From GCA-2725625 sp964574215 (GTDB taxonomy: Bacteria > Pseudomonadota > Alphaproteobacteria > Rhodospirillales > UBA2165), in the NCBI GenBank assembly GCA_964574215.1, contig CAZNLR010000005.1, forward strand, positions 85,004 through 149,003: DNA of 64,000 nucleotides, in the 5' to 3' direction. Positions 1 through 8,770 of this stretch are shown piece after piece. The position numbers and the translations under genes are program-made. The first letter of the stretch is position 1; each line of letters opens with the position of its first letter. The notes beneath the pieces are model-generated. The model searched no databases. It saw nothing but the letters and a program-made list of their open reading frames with translations, and was not told the origin of the DNA.

Positions 1-2
1 AA

Positions 3-1424
3 AACAAATCAGCGGTTTCTGTCGTCGCAATTATGGTTGTTGTCAGCATTATGCTTTATATGGTGAGCGTTACATCAAAAACGAATGCATTACTCGGACT
101 TGGCATAATCTGGGTTTCATTGCTTCCTGGGGTGATTTACATTTTACGAAAATCACCATTACCTGTTCCATTTTTTCCAGCATCCGGCGTATATTACGCT
201 TTTTTTTTCGGCCTTCCCGTATTCACAATCCCTCTCGCTTGGCCAGATGCATCGTCAATCGTTTTGTACACATTGGTCCCCATTGTTGAAGTCCGATCCG
301 AAGTTTTGATACTTATATTATTGGGCATAGTGATAATGGGCGTGTCTTACTTTATCTTCCGCAATTACGCCTTTAAAAAAATTTCAAGATTAAATCTTTT
401 TCAGTCGGCTGATACAGAGTATTTGAACCTACTCTTTTGGGCGCTGCTGGGGGCGCATTTTTCCTATGAGTTTTTACCTGCTGTAAAGGGAATTGCCTCC
501 ATAGGGCAGCTTCTTAAACCGGCAGGATATCTTGCTTTTGGCGGGCTTTATTTGTTATGGCGCCGAAAAAAAATGAATTCGGTGGAAATTTTAGTACTCT
601 TCTCTATATGTCTTCCTTTAGAAATTTTTGCGCGTTTTAAGAATTTATTTCTCACGGACATTATTCTATTCGGTGTATTTTTCATTTTCGTTTTTTGGCG
701 TGAACGGCAATACAAGCTTTTGTTCACGGGTGTTGTATTTTCCGCCTTGATACTCGCATCCTATGGAACCACTACGTCAATGCGATCATCATCAAAATCA
801 TCGATTGAAAAGATGAAAATTGCCGGGGACGTAATTTATCATCAGCTTATCTTAGGTAAAAAGGGATGGCAGCATGATGAAAAACGTCGATATGGTTTTG
901 GGGGGCGATTTAGTTCTTTAGTGGCGCGAACGAGTCAGACCTGGATTTTCCATGCTGTCGATGATCGAAGTCCAATACCCGTCCCCTATTGGAATGGTGA
1001 AACTTATCGACCAATGTTAACATCATTCATTCCCCGAATTTTTTATCCTGGAAAACAGCTCGAAAAAACGGGGGGTGAATTTGGAAAGCGCTACGGATTT
1101 CTCCCTCATTATTCAGTATCTTCCATCAATCTTCCATGGTTGACGGAAATGCTGGCAAATTTTGGTCGATGGGGTGTGATTTGGGGAATGGTAATAATTG
1201 GAATGTTTTTGGCTTTCCTAGATCGTGTTTTCAATTCGCCAGACGCCAATGATCTTGAGTTTGTTTTTGGGCTGACCCTGATATTTCCTTTAGTTTATCC
1301 TGAATCTAATTTTTCGGTGATGACAGGTTCCATGCTTCCGCTATTTGTTTCCTTATATATTTATTTTGTGGGCGGCACGTGGATATTGAATAATCTTCCC
1401 ATTTTCAATCGGACCAAATCTTAG
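3..1424 (+). CDS. O-antigen/oligosaccharide polymerase-like membrane protein (5' partial)
   Basis: A polytopic membrane protein with about ten or more hydrophobic segments and a long soluble stretch near residues 255-355 (counted from the ATG at 33). This is the layout of Wzy-type or oligosaccharide-repeat-unit polymerases, which link repeat units of surface polysaccharide in the inner membrane. The frame is open to the left edge: the codons before the ATG at position 33 contain no stop and already encode a hydrophobic helix, so the true start is probably outside the window. The next gene, facing it, is a nucleotide-sugar dehydrogenase, which supports a polysaccharide role. The DNA is clearly AT-richer than most of the window, as is common for exchanged surface-polysaccharide genes. 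Family assignment is from topology and context, as no sharp motif exists for this group. Confidence 0.65.
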   Translation, partial: NKSAVSVVAIMVVVSIMLYMVSVTSKTNALLGLGIIWVSLLPGVIYILRKSPLPVPFFPASGVYYAFFFGLPVFTIPLAWPDASSIVLYTLVPIVEVRSEVLILILLGIVIMGVSYFIFRNYAFKKISRLNLFQSADTEYLNLLFWALLGAHFSYEFLPAVKGIASIGQLLKPAGYLAFGGLYLLWRRKKMNSVEILVLFSICLPLEIFARFKNLFLTDIILFGVFFIFVFWRERQYKLLFTGVVFSALILASYGTTTSMRSSSKSSIEKMKIAGDVIYHQLILGKKGWQHDEKRRYGFGGRFSSLVARTSQTWIFHAVDDRSPIPVPYWNGETYRPMLTSFIPRIFYPGKQLEKTGGEFGKRYGFLPHYSVSSINLPWLTEMLANFGRWGVIWGMVIIGMFLAFLDRVFNSPDANDLEFVFGLTLIFPLVYPESNFSVMTGSMLPLFVSLYIYFVGGTWILNNLPIFNRTKS

Positions 1425-1510
1425 ATTTTGATGATATCTCAAGTTGTTCGTAATTATGTGGGTTCGCGTTTACCAATCATTGACCGGTGGTTGACACCCC
1501 GCAACACTTT

Positions 1511-2845
1511 TTACGATTTTATTACTTTTTCCTGGTTACCAAAATTGATTCCGATGGCGTTGCGGGTATCGGCAATGAGTCGGCTATTATCAACCAGTAC
1601 TTTATAGTCAATATCGTCATGATCGGTGCAGATGAGGGATGCATCATAGGAAGATATCTGTTCAGCCGACCAGGCCACCGATTTACGACCCGCAATTGCT
1701 GCATGTTCCCGGGTCTTAGGTATTTCAGGCACATAAGGATCGAAAAAATCGACGTTTGCGCCCTTCGCTTCTAGCCGCTCAATCAACGCCAAAGCCGGAC
1801 TTTCTCGTATGTCGTTGATGTTTTTCTTATAGGCCAGACCAATCAGCAACAAAGAAGTGTCATTCAGTTCTTTACCGAACCGCTCTCTCAATGCCTCTTC
1901 CAGCCGCGCCACGACGTACGCCGGCATGGCGGTATTGATCTCACCGGCCAGTTCGATAAATCTCGTGTCCTGGCCAAATTGCTTGGCGCGCCAGGTCAGG
2001 TAGAAAGGATCGATGGGAATGCAGTGGCCACCGAGGCCTGGGCCGGGATAAAAGGGCATATAGCCGAAGGGTTTGGTTTTCGCCGCCTCGATGACTTCCC
2101 AGACATCGATCCCCATTTTGTCGTAGATGACTTTCAATTCGTTGACCAAAGCAATGTTGACCGAGCGAAAAATATTCTCCGTCAGTTTGACCGCTTCGGC
2201 GACGTCCATTGAACTGACGGGCACTGTTTCGACGACGATCTGATCGTAAAGCGCCACCGCCAGTTTCAGTGCGTCATCCCCGTCGCCGCCAACCACTTTG
2301 GGAATGGATGAGGTGCCGAAATTCGGATTGCCCGGATCTTCCCGTTCCGGCGAATAGGCCAGGTAAAATTCTTCACCCGATTTCATACCGCCTTTTTCAA
2401 GTACCGGTTTCAATACTTCATCGCAGGTGCCGGGATACGTGGTCGATTCCAAGACAATCAGTTGACCGTTCCGAACGTGGGGTTGAATGGATTCGGCGGT
2501 TGAGACGACAAAACTCAAATCCGGTTCCCGGTTGCCTGTCAGCGGCGTCGGCACACAGATGAGTATTGCGTCCATGAATTCAGACTGCGAAAAATCCACA
2601 GTGGCGGAAAAACGGCCGGTATCCAAATGTTTTTGAATCTGCTCGGCATCGATATGGCTGATATAGGACCGGCCGGCCGTTAGCATTTCTATTTTCTTGG
2701 CATCCGTATCAAATCCGGTAACACTAAAAGAATTTTCGGCCAGCGTCAGTGCCAGCGGTAATCCCACATAACCGAGCCCGATCACCCCCACCTTGGCGGA
2801 TGTGTTTTTGAATTTACTAATTAACTGATCAATGTTTTCTGTCAT
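1511..2845 (-). CDS. UDP-glucose/UDP-N-acetyl-sugar 6-dehydrogenase (WecC/WbpA/TviB type)
   Basis: A 444-residue NAD-dependent nucleotide-sugar dehydrogenase that oxidises C6 of a UDP-sugar to a uronic acid for polysaccharide synthesis. The Rossmann motif GLGYVGLP lies at residues 23-30. The catalytic cysteine is C275 in the GGHC motif, with K220 and N224 of the helix beginning EAVKLTEN in their usual places. The C-terminal substrate-binding domain has the GLAYKKNINDIRESP signature near 336-350. Length is typical of the WecC/WbpA/TviB branch, which act on UDP-GlcNAc, UDP-GalNAc or UDP-ManNAc. The exact substrate cannot be read from the sequence. It is convergent with the polymerase-like gene and codirectional with the heparinase-like gene upstream. 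Confidence 0.92.
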   Translation of the reverse strand: MTENIDQLISKFKNTSAKVGVIGLGYVGLPLALTLAENSFSVTGFDTDAKKIEMLTAGRSYISHIDAEQIQKHLDTGRFSATVDFSQSEFMDAILICVPTPLTGNREPDLSFVVSTAESIQPHVRNGQLIVLESTTYPGTCDEVLKPVLEKGGMKSGEEFYLAYSPEREDPGNPNFGTSSIPKVVGGDGDDALKLAVALYDQIVVETVPVSSMDVAEAVKLTENIFRSVNIALVNELKVIYDKMGIDVWEVIEAAKTKPFGYMPFYPGPGLGGHCIPIDPFYLTWRAKQFGQDTRFIELAGEINTAMPAYVVARLEEALRERFGKELNDTSLLLIGLAYKKNINDIRESPALALIERLEAKGANVDFFDPYVPEIPKTREHAAIAGRKSVAWSAEQISSYDASLICTDHDDIDYKVLVDNSRLIADTRNAIGINFGNQEKVIKS

Positions 2846-2957
2846 GCCCGGTTTGCTTTAGACCCAAAGACAGGTTTGGTTTCGCGCAAACTAACCAATT
2901 GGGGAAAATATGCAAACAACTTGGAGCTATTTCGATGATAGATCGGCGGTAAGATGT

Positions 2958-4616
2958 CTATATTCTGCTCAGCCGCCATTTCAGGGTTTCACCGGTGCCC
3001 GTTAAAGGACTGAAAACGACAATCTGCTGAGTGCGCCGCCTCGGCTGGTTGCCGTCGAAGTAAATGCTTTCCTCCAGGGCGATGGATCGGTCCGTCGAGG
3101 TAAACCGCCAACCCTTGCCGCGGCGCGGTTTAAGCAGGGCTGAGCATTTATCCTGAAGGACCGTCGCTTGGACATTGGGGTGAAGATGGAAGCGGAGCGA
3201 AAAGCGATGCCCGCCGGAACCGATGAGATTATCCTCACCCTGAATTTCGCCACCGTCCGGCGCCAGCATGATCAGGCGGCGATGGGTCAACCCGAACGGC
3301 TTGTCATATCCGTTGTAGCTGGCTTCGATAATGGTGCTGCCTTCGATTTCGCGGCGGCTCGATGTGACGTAACCGGGGTTTCTGAGATAGCCGCCGTCGA
3401 GGTTAATCTCCGATGAGTTGACGTCATCGACCACGATGGTCGAATGGGCGGCCGTCGATCTTAATGCCTGACGCCAATCCAGAGGGGTTACTTCCGGCAT
3501 GCCGCAATTGACGATAATCCGGTCCCGCCCGGCGCTCATTTCGAAGGACAATGTTCCGGCATGTGCCCATTCGTTGGCGTCCTTGGATGGCGGTGTGCCG
3601 GTATCCACGATGACCTGGGTCCGACCCGCCGAAAGTCGGTGAAAACCCGAATGAGGTGCGCTGGAAAGTGCCCGTCCCTTGACACCAACTTTGGAGAGTA
3701 GGGCGTCAATCTCCGCCGGGTCACCCGCCCGCGCCCCATTGAACAGCGCCAAGCCGCCATCGGCGTGACGGAAAGCGCGCAATATGGGCACCATCCGCTC
3801 GATCACATCCTCCAGCCAACGGGGTATATCGAAATGCGCCGCTTCGAAGGTTTCCCGAACCGCCACCAATTCCCGAAGCACATTGAAATGGATTAGCGGA
3901 TTTCTCGAGTAATGGCCGCCGTCGGCTTGAATCTGTTTTGCCAACTCTGCTTCGAGTTGCCGCAAACCAAGGTGCAAATAATTGTCGCATACCGGCAGAG
4001 AGACGCCGCAGTAAATCAAGCCCTTCAGGGCAGTAATCCGGTCGGCCCCCGTGATTCCCTTTACGGCCTTTTTGGCGAGATGGCGGGCTTCCTTCGCCAG
4101 CTCGGGATAAATTAGGCTGGAAAATTCGGGTGATGCGTCCAACGCCAGAAACCCGAAATGGGTCAGCCAGCTTTCCAATCGCCGACCCATGACATTAGGT
4201 CTTTTGGCGACGATGTCGCTCTGGCGGCCTGATTCGATCCAACCGGTAATCAATGATCGGGCATGACGCCGCGCCTGAGGCGTGCCGATTCGGCGCAGAT
4301 GGCTGAGCCAGGAAAAACCATGAAGGTGAGCGAGCCAAATTTCATTGGCCTGATCGGGTATTTCGGACATGGCGGTCAATGGTAAACGTTGCCCACCGGC
4401 GACGAGGCTGCCGGCCAGAATAATCTGGCCGGTGGCGGCGTCACCCGGCATCAATTCCGGTGGCGTACCCAACAGGCGCGTCGGGGTACGTCCGGTTAAG
4501 GAAAACCCGGTGAATTTGGCGCCCGCCAGCGGACTTCTTTCGGCGAACCGGCGTAAGCCGTTAACGAGGTTACCGGCCAAAGGTGAGCGGTATACGGTGG
4601 TAAGCGACACGTTCAC
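2958..4616 (-). CDS. Heparinase II/III family protein
   Basis: A 552-residue protein with an alpha-helical N-terminal half and a beta-sandwich C-terminal half, as in heparinase II/III-like polysaccharide lyases. The segment around residues 350-400, containing NCGMP and HSTIVVDDVNSSE, is the typical conserved core. In many alphaproteobacteria a gene of this type sits directly downstream of rsmB, as it does here (rsmB stop at 4690, start of this gene at 4616). The family acts on uronic-acid polysaccharides, but these rsmB-linked members have no assigned substrate. No clear signal peptide is visible at the N-terminus beginning MNVSLTTVYRSP. The role in envelope polysaccharide turnover is inferred from family and neighbours. 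Confidence 0.85.
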   Translation of the reverse strand: MNVSLTTVYRSPLAGNLVNGLRRFAERSPLAGAKFTGFSLTGRTPTRLLGTPPELMPGDAATGQIILAGSLVAGGQRLPLTAMSEIPDQANEIWLAHLHGFSWLSHLRRIGTPQARRHARSLITGWIESGRQSDIVAKRPNVMGRRLESWLTHFGFLALDASPEFSSLIYPELAKEARHLAKKAVKGITGADRITALKGLIYCGVSLPVCDNYLHLGLRQLEAELAKQIQADGGHYSRNPLIHFNVLRELVAVRETFEAAHFDIPRWLEDVIERMVPILRAFRHADGGLALFNGARAGDPAEIDALLSKVGVKGRALSSAPHSGFHRLSAGRTQVIVDTGTPPSKDANEWAHAGTLSFEMSAGRDRIIVNCGMPEVTPLDWRQALRSTAAHSTIVVDDVNSSEINLDGGYLRNPGYVTSSRREIEGSTIIEASYNGYDKPFGLTHRRLIMLAPDGGEIQGEDNLIGSGGHRFSLRFHLHPNVQATVLQDKCSALLKPRRGKGWRFTSTDRSIALEESIYFDGNQPRRRTQQIVVFSPLTGTGETLKWRLSRI

Positions 4617-4689
4617 TCCCGATTTTTTGTGTCATGTCTATCCAATTTATCGGCCAAAAGAACAAAAAATTGGTTAACCGCGTTTACGG

Positions 4690-5964
4690 TTATTCCTTGA
4701 CCAGACGCGCAGCGAAAAAACCGTCCATGCCGCCGAGTTCGGACAGATGGCACGGCAGGGTGCGGAGATCGCCGTCATCGGAGATCAAATCGTTCAGGCC
4801 GTTGATTTCTTCGGGTTCAATGGCCCGTCGTCGCCAGTTCGGGTTTTCTTTGAGGAAGGATGCGACGATTTGGGGTCCCTCCTCCGGCTGCAACGAACAG
4901 GTGGCATAGATGACGGTACCGCCGGGTCGAACCATATCGGCTGCCGCCCGAAGCAATCTAAATTGGGTCTGCTGCGCTTTGTCCACTTCACCCGGTTTTT
5001 TGGACCATGCGACATCGGGATGTCGGCGGATGGTGCCAGTGGCGCTGCACGGCGCATCCAGGAGAACCCCGTCAAGGGGACTGTCAGGCCGCCATGAAGC
5101 CGCATCGATGCAGACGGTTTTCACTTGCAGGGATAGTCTATTGAGGTTTTCCGCCATGGTTTTAAGGCGTTTTTCCGAGCGATCGAGAGCAATGACCTTG
5201 GCACCGCCGGCCGCCAGTTGGGCCGTTTTACCGCCCGGTGCGGCGCAGATATCGGCAATCGCTTTCTCCTTAACGTCACCTAAGAGCCGGGCCGGCAAAG
5301 CCGCTGCTGCGTCCTGAACCCACCATGTTCCCTGGTTGTAGCCCGGCAGGGTAGAGACGGGCGGCGCTTTGTTCAGGCGCAGACTGCCGGTGGGCAGGAT
5401 ATTTCCGTGCATTTTCTCCGCCCAAAGCTCCCTGTCGGCGCTAACGGTGATATCGAGGGGTGGCGCGACCAGATGGGCGGCGGCAATATTCCGGCATAAA
5501 TCCGCGCCATAAGCCGTAGACCAGGTCTCCCACAGCCAATCCGGGGTGTTGAGACGAGCGGCATCCTGATCCTTGATCAAATTTTCGCCCTCACGGCCGA
5601 TCCGCCGCAGCACGGCATTTATCAGTTTTTTATAAGGCCCAAGTTTACGGTGTTCCGCCAGATCGACGCTGGTGCTCACCGCCGCATGGGCCGGAATATC
5701 GAGAAACATCAACTGACAGACACCCAGCCTAAGAACGGTTTTAGCGTCCCTTGCTTTGGGGGGCATTTTTTTGTCCAGGCAATGATTGATCAAGCCATCG
5801 ATCTGGCCCAATCTGCGGATGGTGGTGGCAATCAGATTGTAAGCCAGCGCCCGGTCCCGGCCGTCTAAATCATCAAGGCGCGGATGGCGGGCGAAAACAT
5901 CATCGAATTGGCGTTTTCGAATGAGGACGTCACCGAGGACGTCAAAGGCTAATTCCCTGGGCAT
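4690..5964 (-). CDS. rsmB: 16S rRNA (cytosine-967-C5)-methyltransferase RsmB
   Basis: A 424-residue SAM-dependent RNA methyltransferase that makes m5C967 in 16S rRNA. The N-terminal third (about 1-130) is a NusB-like RNA-binding domain. The catalytic domain has the SAM motif DICAAPGGKT at 238-247, the PCSATG motif with C306, and the TCSLQPEEG motif with C356; these are the two cysteines of the m5C mechanism. Length and domain order match RsmB/Sun rather than the shorter RsmF/NOL1 enzymes. It is codirectional with the heparinase-like gene 73 bp downstream, a common alphaproteobacterial pairing. No strong Shine-Dalgarno precedes the ATG at 5964. Confidence 0.95.
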   Translation of the reverse strand: MPRELAFDVLGDVLIRKRQFDDVFARHPRLDDLDGRDRALAYNLIATTIRRLGQIDGLINHCLDKKMPPKARDAKTVLRLGVCQLMFLDIPAHAAVSTSVDLAEHRKLGPYKKLINAVLRRIGREGENLIKDQDAARLNTPDWLWETWSTAYGADLCRNIAAAHLVAPPLDITVSADRELWAEKMHGNILPTGSLRLNKAPPVSTLPGYNQGTWWVQDAAAALPARLLGDVKEKAIADICAAPGGKTAQLAAGGAKVIALDRSEKRLKTMAENLNRLSLQVKTVCIDAASWRPDSPLDGVLLDAPCSATGTIRRHPDVAWSKKPGEVDKAQQTQFRLLRAAADMVRPGGTVIYATCSLQPEEGPQIVASFLKENPNWRRRAIEPEEINGLNDLISDDGDLRTLPCHLSELGGMDGFFAARLVKE

Positions 5965-6088
5965 AAATGTCGATTATCAGTGCATGAACCGGGAGGCAAT
6001 GGAGAAATCATTTGGAATGACCCGGAATGTCCGTATATTTCGTTTCGTGGTCAAAAAAGTGCCGGTTAAGTGGGAGCGCATCTGAGGA

Positions 6089-7066
6089 ATGAATTTGAAA
6101 AATCTATTTCACCGTCTCCCCGTCGCCGTAGTGGCGAAACGATATCCGCTTTCTCTTTTTGATATCGGTTCCAGGGGAGGATTTCTAGATGATCTTCATC
6201 CCTTAGCCTTTGCTGTCGAGGCCGTTGGTTTCGAGCCCGATCCCGTTGCATTTAAGCTTCTACAGAATAGTTCACCCGATCCATGGAAATCGGTAAAGCA
6301 TCTGTCCAAGGGAATCAGTGGCCAAACCGGTCGACAAACCCTTTATATTCCAAGAGATCCGCAGTCGGCCTCCTTACTGATTCACGATACGGCTATTGGA
6401 GAAAAATTTGACAAGCTACAATTTTTTGAAGTCGATCGTATCGAGGATATCCAAACCCTCAGTCTGACCGACGCTTTGACGGAAGCGGGCCTAAACTCGA
6501 TAGATTATTTGAAAATCGATATTGAGGGAGCAGAGTTGTCAGTATTCGAATCATCTTCGGAAGTGATAAGTGACGTGCTTGCCGTAAAAACGGAAGTTTC
6601 CTTTATTCCGTTCCGAAAGGATCAACCACTGGCTGGCGACATCGATCAGTTTCTCCGGCAGCGCGGGTTTGAATTGATGGATATTATCGAGCCTGCCCAT
6701 TGGCGGCGGCAAGGGTATTTGATCCATCCTTACTATTCATCGGAGACGCCTCCGTACTCTAAAGCCCAGATCGTTCAAGCCGATCAGTTATACTTTCGAG
6801 ATCCCGAAAGCTTGTATGACGACGTCGAGAGGCTTTTGAAACTTTCCTTGATAGCCATGTCGCTGGGTTTTTTTGACCATGCCTTGATGATCATGGAGCG
6901 TCCCGAAGTTACCGATCACCTTAGATCAGAGTTTGGGAAATCGCCGAGGGATTTTGTGGTCCCGGCGTCAAAAATTTATGGGCGTAAGATATTTTTTCAT
7001 GCCGTATACCGCCAATTTCGGGATTTGGTTCCCTTTATTCGTTATTTAAAAAATTTTGTTCGGTGA
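6089..7066 (+). CDS. FkbM family methyltransferase
   Basis: A 325-residue protein with the FkbM methyltransferase core. The SAM-binding region begins FDIGSRGG (about residue 23), followed by GFEPDP and the DYLKIDIEGAELSVFE signature near 142-156. FkbM enzymes usually O-methylate sugars or other small metabolites. The surrounding polysaccharide genes make a glycan or lipid-linked sugar a reasonable substrate, but this is inferred. The gene is AT-richer than rsmB and the downstream genes, suggesting separate ancestry. The C-terminal about 100 residues, rich in aromatic and basic residues, are not a domain I recognise. The Shine-Dalgarno-like GAGG is very close to the ATG at 6089, so the start is not certain. 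Confidence 0.82.
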   Translation: MNLKNLFHRLPVAVVAKRYPLSLFDIGSRGGFLDDLHPLAFAVEAVGFEPDPVAFKLLQNSSPDPWKSVKHLSKGISGQTGRQTLYIPRDPQSASLLIHDTAIGEKFDKLQFFEVDRIEDIQTLSLTDALTEAGLNSIDYLKIDIEGAELSVFESSSEVISDVLAVKTEVSFIPFRKDQPLAGDIDQFLRQRGFELMDIIEPAHWRRQGYLIHPYYSSETPPYSKAQIVQADQLYFRDPESLYDDVERLLKLSLIAMSLGFFDHALMIMERPEVTDHLRSEFGKSPRDFVVPASKIYGRKIFFHAVYRQFRDLVPFIRYLKNFVR

Positions 7067-7084
7067 GTTGCGAATAATCTTGAA

Positions 7085-7828
7085 CTAAAAAGCCAGAGCC
7101 GATACGCCGATGGCGATCAACAGGACGAGGACGGCTTTGCGGAATATTTTGGCCGGGGCTTTTTTGAAGCTGTGGGCGCCCAGCCAAGTGCCTATCATAT
7201 AAGTGGGCACCAGCAGCAATACGCGAATAAGCGTTAGCTCTGTTATATTACCGTTATAGATCAACGTGACGAGAACCATGGGCACCAAGGCGCTGACGGC
7301 GATAACGTTGTTGGCCCGTTGAACGGCGGCCTGGCCCGGCGCCGCCATGAAATACAGCACCGGAATGGGGCCGCCAATGCCGCCAAATCCGGCCAGCCAG
7401 CCTCCGAGCGATCCGGTGACAATGCGCGCCAATGTTCCTTTAACACCACCCCTGTCGCCGGTATAGCGCCAACCGGACATCAGGATTAGGGCGATAACCA
7501 GGACAAATCCGCCAATGGCCCGGCGGACGAAATCGGCCTCCACATAGTAGAGGGTGAGGACACCGAACGGCGCGGCGACAAGAGCGGTCAAGACAATCGG
7601 CCAGATCTCCGCCCAGTCGGCCTGTTTCGCCGCCGGGACACAAAGTTGAACGGTTGAAAACAAACCGGCCAACCCCATGATGGCGACGGCTTCCACCGGG
7701 CCGTACAACACCACCAGGACCGGCGCCCAGATCAAGTTGGCGCCGAAGCCCGTAAAGCCGCGGACAAAGGCGCCCAGAAAACCGGCGCCTGCGGCGATAG
7801 CAAAATCGAGGGTCAGAATTACCGACAC
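7085..7828 (-). CDS. TauE/SafE family membrane exporter
   Basis: An approximately 248-residue membrane protein of the TauE/SafE (sulfite/organosulfonate exporter) family, with seven or eight hydrophobic segments. The first contains the family hallmark GAFVRGFTGFG, and a second hallmark GFGGIGGP occurs mid-protein. Substrates in the family include sulfite, sulfoacetate and other anions; this one is unassigned. The open frame extends to a TTG at 7915, but that would add about 29 polar residues before the first membrane segment and overlap the promoter of the divergent small gene. The GTG at 7828 (or TTG at 7834, 11 nt after an AAGGA) fits better. It ends 18 bp after the convergent FkbM gene. 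Confidence 0.82.
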   Translation of the reverse strand: MSVILTLDFAIAAGAGFLGAFVRGFTGFGANLIWAPVLVVLYGPVEAVAIMGLAGLFSTVQLCVPAAKQADWAEIWPIVLTALVAAPFGVLTLYYVEADFVRRAIGGFVLVIALILMSGWRYTGDRGGVKGTLARIVTGSLGGWLAGFGGIGGPIPVLYFMAAPGQAAVQRANNVIAVSALVPMVLVTLIYNGNITELTLIRVLLLVPTYMIGTWLGAHSFKKAPAKIFRKAVLVLLIAIGVSALAF

Positions 7829-7938
7829 GTCCAAAATGTGATGATTCCTTGCTTCGGGAAAATGGGATAGACCTTTGGATGGCCGTTTAGTAAAGAGAGG
7901 GATCAGACCTGACAAGCACTTCTCACCAGGAGACCCCC

Positions 7939-8106
7939 ATGGACCCGGATGCCAAAAAACCCGGACCGACAGAAAAATTCGAATCCGATCTGGTCAAAGA
8001 TAAGAAATCTAAACGGCCTCTGCCAAAAGAAATCGGCGGTCAAAAAGGACCAGAACCGACCCGGTATGGCGACTGGGAAAAGAATGGCCGTTGTACGGAT
8101 TTTTAG
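7939..8106 (+). CDS. DUF1674 small protein (SdhAF4-like succinate dehydrogenase assembly factor)
   Basis: A 55-residue protein read directly from the DNA. It starts MDPDAKKPGP and ends with the diagnostic DUF1674 tail: EIGGQKGPEPTRYGDWEKNG followed by RCTDF and a TAG stop at 8104-8106. AGGAG at 7928-7932 lies six bases before the ATG, an ideal ribosome site. DUF1674 is the bacterial counterpart of eukaryotic SDHAF4, which binds flavinylated SdhA during assembly of succinate dehydrogenase. The function here is by family. It is divergent from the TauE-like gene, and in alphaproteobacteria DUF1674 genes are often found near rsmB, which is 2 kb away here. It is short enough to be missed by length-thresholded gene finding. 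Confidence 0.9.
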   Translation: MDPDAKKPGPTEKFESDLVKDKKSKRPLPKEIGGQKGPEPTRYGDWEKNGRCTDF

Positions 8107-8260
8107 CCGCCACCTTACGTTACGAACCTGTAATGAAATTAGCGCCTATTTTGTTCACTATTTGTCCGATAATTCAGTTCAACCAGAGACTGGCATTTGT
8201 TAAGATAGTAATTTATAATAGATAAAATAATTTAATTGCTATTTAGACGAGTAATTTTGA

Positions 8261-8719
8261 ATGTTTGGCGCTTTGAGGCGTTTTCCAGTCTGCATTTGCT
8301 CAGCTTGGCTTTGTTTCGCTTTGGTGACAAAAGCCAACGGCAAAGAAGTGCTGACCGGACCGGTGACGGCGGAGGTGATTCGCGTGATAGACGGCGACAC
8401 AATCCTCGTCCGGGCGAAGATTTGGCTGGGACAGGAAATCGAAACCAGGGTTCGTCTCCACGCCATTGATGCGCCGGAACTAAAAAGCAAATGCCTGACG
8501 GAAAGAAATCTGGCCGTTAAAGCCCGCGAATTTGTCCGGGCAATGATCGAAGGCGGGCCGATCGTTCTGCGCAACATCCAATACGGTAAATTCGCCGGCC
8601 GTGTCGTCAGCGCCGTTGAAACCTCGGACGGACAAAATCTAGCGGCCTTATTGGCCGCTCGCGGTTTGGGCTATCCTTATCATGGCGGCAAACGCCGGAG
8701 ATGGTGCGGTGCGACATAA
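8261..8719 (+). CDS. Thermonuclease (staphylococcal nuclease-like) family protein, exported
   Basis: A 152-residue protein with an N-terminal hydrophobic segment (about residues 5-22) that looks like a signal peptide or anchor, then a compact SNase-like OB-fold. The calcium/catalytic elements are recognisable: RVIDGDT (D44, D46), then RVRLHAIDAPE (R65, D70, E73). The C-terminal end (ARGLGYPYHGGKRRRWC) is typical of short SNase-domain proteins. The family cleaves DNA and RNA with Ca2+. Many short proteobacterial members are untested, so true nuclease activity is a family-level expectation. It is convergent with acsA, with a shared terminator between them. Confidence 0.85.
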   Translation: MFGALRRFPVCICSAWLCFALVTKANGKEVLTGPVTAEVIRVIDGDTILVRAKIWLGQEIETRVRLHAIDAPELKSKCLTERNLAVKAREFVRAMIEGGPIVLRNIQYGKFAGRVVSAVETSDGQNLAALLAARGLGYPYHGGKRRRWCGAT

Positions 8720-8723
8720 AAAA

Positions 8724-8745
8724 GGACGGGTTATTCAGCCCGTCC
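8724..8745. terminator. Bidirectional terminator between nuclease-like gene and acsA
   Basis: GGACGGG at 8724-8730 pairs with CCCGTCC at 8739-8745 around an 8-nt loop. A-rich sequence precedes it and TCTTTTG follows it, so it can act on both strands. It lies between the convergent stops at 8719 and 8771. Confidence 0.82.
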
Positions 8746-8770
8746 TCTTTTGATTCGATGCCTAGATAAT

